From contig CM067528.1 in NCBI GenBank assembly GCA_034509925.1, positions 13,516,501 to 13,580,500 of the forward strand: 64,000 nt of DNA, in the 5' to 3' direction. Origin of the DNA: Hirudinaria manillensis (Eukaryota; Annelida; Clitellata; Hirudinida; Hirudinidae). The position numbers were made by a program, and so were the translations under genes. Positions 59,101 through 64,000 of the stretch are shown here, in pieces. How positions within the stretch are numbered: position 1 is the stretch's first letter; each line of letters opens with the position of its first letter. Below the pieces are notes generated by a model. The model did not search any database. It saw only the letters and a list, made by a program, of their open reading frames with translations, and was not told the origin of the DNA.

Positions 59101-62100
59101 TTTTTTGTCAGGAATAAACCTTTTGCCTTTTCTCAGAAAAAATTTGCTTTTATACTGGCACAGTGATACATGCCAGCCCCTTAGGTGATTCCTCAAATGA
59201 CTTGTTGGGCAGGTCTGTTGTGATGATGGAGACTACTTGCAATCTCTCTTGAACCAAATCCACTGAGAAGCTTCTGTGGCTCTGGACATGTCTGCCAAGG
59301 CCTTCAAATCTAACTCTGCTGCTGAGACCGATTTCTCTTAAAAAGATGTAGGTGGATTGGCCTACCATCCCTCTTGCTCCGACCTCAAAGGCGAAGAACC
59401 AGACTTTGTATCCTTTTTGCTGGAGATTTGTTGACAGCTCCATGTGTCTATCTTCCTTCAGAGTGTTGCTTTGTCTGATCCTGTCTCCCCATGGCAACGT
59501 TAGCTCCGCCAGTACAAACTTGTCTGCCTTTATTGATGACAACACCATGTCTGGCCTTTTACTGCTTTCAGCCAGCACCTGAGGATAGTGCCTCAACCCT
59601 TCCACATTGGCCATGATTTCCCAATCATTGGTGTTTTCAGGGATATGCCTCCATTAGGCTCTGCAGCTGCTCCTCGCGAACTGGGAGGCACCCTTGCCAT
59701 CTCCATGTCACTTTTACAGTGTTGATGGTGAACTACTAACATCTCCAATTAAAATTGCCAAATTGAAACATCCTTTTCTCAAATATTGGCTCTGAACTTG
59801 CTAAAAGATTGCTCCAAACAAGCTTGACTTTCGAACATATCTCAAGGAGTCTACCCTGTCTCAATTAATTTTACTGTCAAGTGTTACACCATAAGAGATT
59901 GTCTTAAGAATTTGCATATTTTAATAAAAATAAACATGATCTGCATACCAAAATATATGAACCATTGTGTTAAGAAACATTTTCTAGAAAGACTTATTTC
60001 ATACATGCAAAACCACAGAAGGCATTACTAGAAATTCCTTTGCAATAATTAATTTTATTGGACAAATGCAAACATGAAATGAAAGCATTAACAAAAGGGC
60101 AAGTCAAAAGATTTTGTAGAAAAGAAAAAGCATAAGGAAGAAAATGGACATAACAAAATTTGTGGTGTAGAAGTTGATGTGCCATCTTTTGAAAATCTAA
60201 AAGCACATGATTTTAGTTTATTTTCATAGCTGTACAATAGCTTGAAGTTGAATTTGTACTGCTTAATAATCAGTTCGATTGCTTTTAAGTTTTTCACTTC
60301 TTCATTAGATGATTTTCTCACCTGAAAATTTTCAGAGAGTTAAGGTAATTAATAGACTCCTTGCTGTATATTAGTGTATATTTTCTTTTATTGGTATACT
60401 ATATTAGTGCTTTCTAATTATAGAAGGAACTTGTGTAACAACTGAACCAAAGGCAGAATTTATTCACAAGATTAACAAGAAACAAACATTTATTTCAGAA
60501 CCTAATTTACCAATTTTGTCAAAAACATCAAGGTTAGACACTTTCTTTGTTTTGAAAGAACTGCTACTTTAACCCATTGATACCTATTGCACCACATTTC
60601 AAAAATGAAATATTCACGCTATTGGTTATATTGTTATTATTTAGTCTATTTTTGCCATATCATTCATTTATTGTAGCATTTTTCATAGTTTTTGATAATT
60701 TTCTGAGTAAAATTGGATAAAACAGCCCACACTAAATAGACATCCCAAAAATTTGCTTTTCTAATCATTAAATCAAATTTTTTTATTATGTTGCTAATAT
60801 TTCAATCAATAAATATTCATTCTTTTTAAATGTCTGAGTTTGTTCCTCAACACAATTTCTGAAATAATTTAAAAGTGTTCATAAGAAAAAAAACATTTCT
60901 TTTGCCAAAAAATATTTACATTATGTTATAATACATGTGTTGAAGATAATTAACACAAAATTTCAAAAAAAACAAATTTACTTCCCTTGACAAAAATGTC
61001 AAGCCTCAGAAGTGGCCTTATAATGGATTTGGCAAACAAGGAGCCTGATGCTGAGTCCTGCAATTTCCAAGTCTGACAGTAGCAGAAAAGGAAATTTAAA
61101 ATGCTTTTTCCTTACAGTGAGAAGCAGTGTGAAAAAAGTATAATCATAATAGCAAACACACTTTTTAGTTTAATATCTTCACTTTTACAGTAATGTATAA
61201 TGACATTGGTTTTCTATGATTTTTTATTGTATATGTATATATGAAAGTTAAATATGATCATTTACTTTTACTAATATCAGATTTTCATAGTTTGGTTTGG
61301 ATATCGATCAGCATTTAATCATTAACATGATTTGTAGTTCCTCACTGTCAGCCAGTAAAAATTCGCACAGAGCTAAAACTAAGAAAAGAAAATCAAGCAT
61401 GGAGGTCAGTACAGGTATGTTTAGAATAGAATATATCAAAAACATTTTTAATTTGAACTTTAGTTTGATAATACTTATTTATTATGGGGTGCATTGATTA
61501 TTTTCTAGGATCCTCAAAAGTTAAATTGCAATTAACAACAGAAGAACTTCATCATACCATGAAATCTACAAAGACGACTTTGATTGATGATTGTTGCCTA
61601 CCTAAAAAACAGAAATTGGCCATTAAAAGCCAGTTAACTAGTGAGAAGTTTTACCAATCAGATAGATTTGTTACATATTTTAAGATATAATCAACTAATT
61701 TTTATATGTTAGATTAATAATCTTAGCTGTGAGAATTTTAGTCTAAACTTTTTTGAATATTAGTTTTAAAAATGCTTATGAGGTTTATTATTACATAGTA
61801 ATTAGATTAGAAGTTTTTCTTTCATCATCTTTCTTGATAGCTTGTTTTCTATAATGATTTCTTTTATACACATACAGTGCACATCATAAATATAGCCCAG
61901 GTACATATTTTGAATACACCATTCCAAGTAACGTAATTATGTAAACCATTTTTGATAAGATATAGTAAAATGCAAAATCCAAATTCCTTTCCTGGAAAAA
62001 AATTTAGTTGATCTTGCTGTATATAGAGGGGCATTGTTGTGTTGGAAAGTGACCCTTTCATTTCCAAATTTGTCACATAATGTACACAGATGTTGGTCCA

Positions 62101-63268
62101 GTGTTTGAATATATTTTGCATCCCCTCTAAGAACACAATTTTATTTTGTAAGATATGTGATCTTATTGTCTTCCTTGATGATGCAATTCATTTATCAATA
62201 TTTGCTACTGATTTAAGTGAGTGAAAGCATTACTAAAGAGAGAGAAAGTTTCAAAACTTATAGACTGACAATTTCACCAAACACTGATTATGGAGATGAA
62301 AAAGATAAATTAATAGTGACAAAACAATCTGGACTCTCTTCCGCTGAGAGTGGAAGTTGTTACGATGATGACGATGGACACGAGACTAGTGAAGATGACG
62401 AAGAAGGTATGTTTGAAAACATTTTATGATTTTTTTTTGTCGACTATCATTTTAATAACTTAAGGTAGCAACGAATTCAAACCATTTGACTTTGTTTGGG
62501 CTAAATATCATGGGATTCTTTGGCACCCTGCCATGGTTAGATTTGGTTAGAGTAATGTGGGGTTGATATGATTAACCTCCTCCAATTTGTAGGTGATTTC
62601 TCTTAGTAGACCTCCACCACCATGTCTTCCAATACAACTTCCGGAGATACCACAAGAAACTATGGAGATATTATCCATAAGGCCACTTCTTAGATTAGTT
62701 GTGTTTCTTGATGATAAATCTACATGGTGTGTTTATTTATTTTATTTATTTATCGAGTGTATGAAAATTTTTATATGTTAGGAAATGCATTCCATTGAAT
62801 AAAATTCTTCCACTTGGTACAAATCCTGCCATTGACAAATGGAAACTGCTCGATAGTAAGAAGATAAGTACTCGGAAAGTTATTCAAACCGCTTATGATA
62901 AAGCATTGCAGTACCAACAATCTGAGATACCCCTAACTCCTAGAGAGCAAAATCTTGAAAATGATCATTTTCAGAAAAGTAGCAAAAAAAGGGATAAAAA
63001 CCCTACTACAGTTTTGTTGAAAGAGCAAAAGCAATATCAACTAGAACTTTTGAAGCTTCAACAACAACTGAGTCAGCAAGTAATTACAGAGACGATTTTG
63101 CAGGAACCTACATTGGAGTCATTTTCCTCAAAATCTCCAGCAAAACTTGGATTCAGCATGCTAACAAGCAATGATTTTAAAGATAAGCAATATGGCACAG
63201 TGGCATCTTCAACCCCATCTTCTCCAACAGTGCAAGAAAGTTTCACCAATGATAATGTTCAAGCTTGA
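53158..63268 (+). CDS. BRPF: BRPF-family PHD/PWWP chromatin scaffold with degenerate bromodomain
   Basis: Bromodomain-PHD finger protein; BRPFs scaffold MYST acetyltransferases (MOZ/MORF/HBO1) on histones in the nucleus. Sixteen exons: 53158-53298, 53360-53957, 54144-54347, 55049-55169, 55233-55392, 55485-55814, 56306-56419, 56774-56911, 58328-58394, 60424-60532, 61338-61414, 61509-61640, 62218-62406, 62465-62535, 62593-62726, 62782-63268. They give 1023 residues, fully in phase. Order: EPL1-like N-terminus ([20 protein letters not shown]); PHD1 from about 105 ([22 protein letters not shown]); zinc knuckle ([20 protein letters not shown]); PHD2 ([20 protein letters not shown], ending FCEVH); basic linker ARKILAAW and [15 protein letters not shown]; helix [20 protein letters not shown]; degenerate bromodomain about 519-602; PWWP about 797-895 ([30 protein letters not shown]). 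The start ATG gives a shorter N-terminus than vertebrate BRPF1. The exact end of exon 5 is uncertain. Possible polyadenylation signal at 63684-63689. Confidence 0.92.
57037..58255. mobile_element. non-autonomous piggyBac-like element
   Basis: A 1219-bp unit bounded by perfect 12-bp inverted terminal repeats, CCCTTGGATGCC (57037-57048) and GGCATCCAAGGG (58244-58255). Each is flanked directly by TTAA (57033-57036 and 58256-58259), the target duplication of piggyBac transposons, whose termini begin with CCC. A subterminal perfect hairpin lies at 58204-58221. No transposase-length open frame is present, so it is non-autonomous or internally deleted. It lies in BRPF intron 8, 121 bases after one exon and 68 bases before the next. 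Diverged relatives occur near 39 kb, and a TTAACCCATTGATACC motif at 60571-60586 may mark another end. Confidence 0.75.
58204..58221. repeat. GC-rich hairpin inside the piggyBac-like element
   Basis: GGGGTAC (58204-58210), loop GCTC, GTACCCC (58215-58221): a perfect 7-bp stem about 35 bases inside the right terminus, where piggyBac-type elements often carry subterminal palindromes. Confidence 0.8.
59150..59705 (-). pseudogene. retroelement C-terminal PD-(D/E)XK-like fragment
   Basis: The minus-strand frame 59150-59642 encodes [59 protein letters not shown] and [11 protein letters not shown]. This matches, by recall, the conserved C-terminal region of reverse-transcriptase proteins abundant in corals and fish, where RPD...ELT.PW resembles a PD-(D/E)XK nuclease core. 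Just upstream, [20 protein letters not shown] continues in another frame before a stop, so the copy is frameshifted and dead. It lies antisense in BRPF intron 9. The family assignment is from memory and needs a search. Confidence 0.6.
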
Positions 63269-64000
63269 ATGACCGATTTGCAAGGGCAAATTAATTCTAG
63301 CAGAAAATATCTTGCTTTGTGTATCTCTTGCTTTTTAAAATGCTTTTCAGTTGCAAATGATATCCCTGCTTGATGGCGTATACATGCCAGACAACAAGTA
63401 GATTGTATTCTTTAAAATAGATGACTGAAATCACTATAATATGTAGTGACAAAAATTTGATGACTATTGTCAATAATTGTTTACTATTGTTGACTCAGTA
63501 AAACTGTTCACCAAAATCAAATCAAAATTTATGTCAATGGTTTGAGTCATTTATCTGAAGGATGAGGTTTGGGCTGAAAACAGTTTTTAACCAGTGGGAA
63601 AATTCGAGGTACGAAGTTTAAATATTTCAATTGCTTCATTTCAGAATGTTTTGTATTTTTTTAAAAATATTTCAAGACCAAAAAATAAAAATATAGACCT
63701 GGGCAAAGAAGGCAATATTGACGGATCTAGATGCAAATATCGTTGACGTTGCAAACTTATTGCAGAAATTGTAAATATTGTTGCAAAGTTGTATCTCGGC
63801 TAAAACGATCGGTATAATGTCCCACCTATCACCTAACTTCTATTTACCTAACTGGTACCATTATCTTTATGATCTGAAAAAACATTAAACTCTGGGTCCC
63901 TCCATATACATCTGTCTTTTACATTCTTTATTTTACTTGCGACGCGATTCGGTTGAATACGTTTTCAGATCTTTTTAAAATTAAAAATCGTGCTAAAAAT
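63269..64000. other. BRPF 3' untranslated region and downstream flank
   Basis: No open frame of note. Candidate polyadenylation hexamer AATAAA at 63684-63689, about 415 bases after the BRPF stop codon. Nothing else could be identified before the window edge. Confidence 0.5.

Overview
This is AT-rich animal nuclear DNA with spliced genes: GT-AG introns of consistent phase, polyadenylation-type hexamers, transposon relics and long non-coding stretches. Gremlin, BRPF, RNF38/44-type and Ig/LRR surface-protein genes point to a bilaterian animal, probably an invertebrate. I cannot place it lower. Short TTAGGG-type motifs are scattered through the window.
Layout. Minus strand: a gremlin-type secreted BMP antagonist (850-1578, with a TATA box), a 22-exon V-ATPase V0 subunit a (4344-11105), an unrecognised gene of which three clean 3' exons can be read (11719-12424, perhaps extending to 13970), a type I membrane leucine-rich-repeat protein (14526-19848), and a three-Ig-domain surface protein (28962-38186) with a GPI-signal-like C-terminus. 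Plus strand: an RNF38/RNF44-type RING E3 ligase (42077-50566) and a BRPF-family chromatin scaffold (53158-63268). Exon models were assembled by hand from splice sites and reading phase. All coding totals are multiples of three, but the V-ATPase model reaches this only because two one-base indels cancel.
Mobile DNA. There is a tRNA-derived SINE-like unit near 12.9 kb, a CR1/L2-like LINE 3' end inside the RING gene, a 1.2-kb piggyBac-like element (TTAA target duplication, 12-bp terminal repeats) inside the BRPF gene, relatives of that element near 39 kb, and an antisense degraded fragment resembling the PD-(D/E)XK-like C-terminal part of a retroelement in the next BRPF intron.
The genes are unrelated housekeeping, signalling, adhesion and chromatin genes and do not form one pathway. 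The most notable points are the BRPF protein, whose PHD and PWWP modules look intact while its bromodomain has lost the ZA loop and the acetyl-lysine-binding Asn, and the piggyBac-like element lying directly after the last bromodomain exon.
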